Notes under the pieces: generated by a model
Databases searched by the model: none
What the model was told of the DNA's origin: nothing
What the model saw: only the letters and a program-made list of their open reading frames with translations
NCBI GenBank assembly: GCA_020072905.1
Contig: JAIQGB010000271.1
Span: 1 to 6,274 of the forward strand
Source of the DNA: Terriglobia bacterium
GTDB lineage: Bacteria; Acidobacteriota; Terriglobia; UBA7540
Reading direction: 5' to 3'
DNA: 6,274 nt
Position numbers and translations under genes: made by a program
Shown: positions 5,434 through 6,274 of the stretch, one piece after another
Position numbering within the stretch: the first letter of the stretch is position 1
Layout of the letters: each line of letters opens with the position of its first letter

Positions 5434-6267
5434 ATGAATAGATCAAATCTTAGTTGGAGGAGTTATTTTGGAAGCGCGCTGGTGCTGGGCGGCATTGTCC
5501 TGGTTCTAGCAATGCTGGGAGCTTCGCCTACCGGCACCAGGGCTCAGGAGAACCGCGGCCTCGTCGGGAGGACGCCAGGCGCCCTTCCCGCCACGGCTGC
5601 TGAGCGCCGCGGCCCTGAAGTGATCGCGCCGGAATCCGTGGTGTTCGGACGGTCTTACGGTGAGTGGTCGGCGGCCTGGTGGCAATGGGCATTCTCCATA
5701 CCGGTGGCAAGTCACCCCCTCTTCGACAATGCCGATTGCAGCGTCGGCCAGTCGGGTCCGGTCTGGTTCTTAGGAGGAAAGTTTTGCGCAACGGGCCCTA
5801 ACGCTCCGCCTTGCACTCCCGGTGCGGCGACGCGCTCCTGCGCGCTACCCCGCGGCATAGCAGTCTTCTTCCCCATCACCAACGTGGAGGACTCGGCTCC
5901 GGAAGAGCCTAATTTTGGTTGTGGCGACAGCCTGTCGCCACTCCTCGCCGGCACAATCGCTGAAATGCGCCAGTGCGCAGCATCCTTTGTGAACACGACC
6001 GGCTTGAGTGCCACGATTGATGGCTCCCCGGTTCCACATCTGAGGGAAAGATTTCGTGTGCAGTCGAGCGCCTTCGGCTTCACATTACCCGAGGACAACC
6101 TGCTTAACGCCATCGGAGAGGGGCCCTTTGCGCAAGGCACCTACTTTCCCTCGGTGGACGACGGATTTTATGTGATGCTCGCCCCGCTGCCAGCAGGGTC
6201 GCACGTTCTCCACATTCAAGCAGGCACCTCGCAGGACATTACGTACGATCTCGAAGTGAGCAAATGA
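5434..6267 (+). CDS. Secreted conserved protein of unknown function with YGEWSAAWWQWAFSIP motif (277 residues)
   Basis: Residues 1-38 form a signal peptide: NRSNLSWRS, a hydrophobic core at about 13-30 and a likely cleavage after TRAQ, so the product is probably exported. The mature part has an aromatic motif YGEWSAAWWQWAFSIP (75-90), then NADCSVGQSGPVWFLGG (99-115), and ends in beta-rich sequence with PLPAGSHVLHIQAG (251-264). Six cysteines (102, 118, 127, 136, 163, 181) could form disulfides. I recall similar 'YGEWSA.WW.WA' proteins as conserved hypotheticals in environmental bacteria, without known function. No catalytic motif, lipobox or membrane anchor is visible. It is divergent from the sigma operon across about 720 bases and may be an independent gene. 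The start is set by GAGGAG seven bases upstream and by the signal peptide. Confidence 0.85.
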   Translation: MNRSNLSWRSYFGSALVLGGIVLVLAMLGASPTGTRAQENRGLVGRTPGALPATAAERRGPEVIAPESVVFGRSYGEWSAAWWQWAFSIPVASHPLFDNADCSVGQSGPVWFLGGKFCATGPNAPPCTPGAATRSCALPRGIAVFFPITNVEDSAPEEPNFGCGDSLSPLLAGTIAEMRQCAASFVNTTGLSATIDGSPVPHLRERFRVQSSAFGFTLPEDNLLNAIGEGPFAQGTYFPSVDDGFYVMLAPLPAGSHVLHIQAGTSQDITYDLEVSK

Positions 6268-6274
6268 AGCAACC

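Overview
The window looks like a chromosomal segment of an Acidobacteriota-like bacterium. Three things suggest this: the moderately high GC content, a Ser/Thr kinase opening with a 'PERWRQIEELYH'-type N-terminus, and an ECF sigma factor of the TIGR02999/Sigma70_ECF type (LQTT-LINE-type region 2) encoded directly in front of that kinase. I recall this combination as common in Acidobacteriota. The assignment is by family recall, not by a search.

Layout, left to right. (1) Positions 1-292, minus strand: the 5' end of a gene cut by the window edge. It encodes a membrane-anchored or exported protein whose last readable residues are MPLSFEAN, a motif I associate with large surface proteins carrying SBBP/beta-propeller repeats. 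It has its own Shine-Dalgarno sequence and a TTGACA-type promoter. (2) Positions 293-515: AT-rich spacer with that promoter, two small dyads and a GC hairpin. (3) Positions 516-4136, minus: a 1206-residue transmembrane Ser/Thr protein kinase. An intact Hanks-type kinase domain is cytoplasmic, followed by one membrane segment, a TolB-N/FlgO-like domain and a very regular TPR array in the predicted extracytoplasmic part. (4) Positions 4123-4710, minus: an ECF sigma factor starting at GTG and overlapping the kinase start by 14 bases. (5) Positions 4711-5433: about 720 bases without a convincing gene. It holds the sigma promoter near its left end and several inverted repeats. (6) Positions 5434-6267, plus strand: a 277-residue secreted protein of unknown function with six cysteines.

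The sigma factor and kinase form a two-gene operon. The likely arrangement, by analogy with described ECF/STPK pairs, is that the kinase senses something outside the membrane through its TPR part and activates the sigma factor by phosphorylation. The sigma factor fits this idea: its region 2.2 has QTTG where typical ECF factors have the acidic DAED motif. The sigma operon and the truncated surface-protein gene have promoters of the same shape (TTGACA, 15 bases, GGTA) at almost the same distance from their start codons, so the surface protein may belong to the same regulon. The role of the secreted 277-residue protein is unknown, and I see no matching promoter in front of it.
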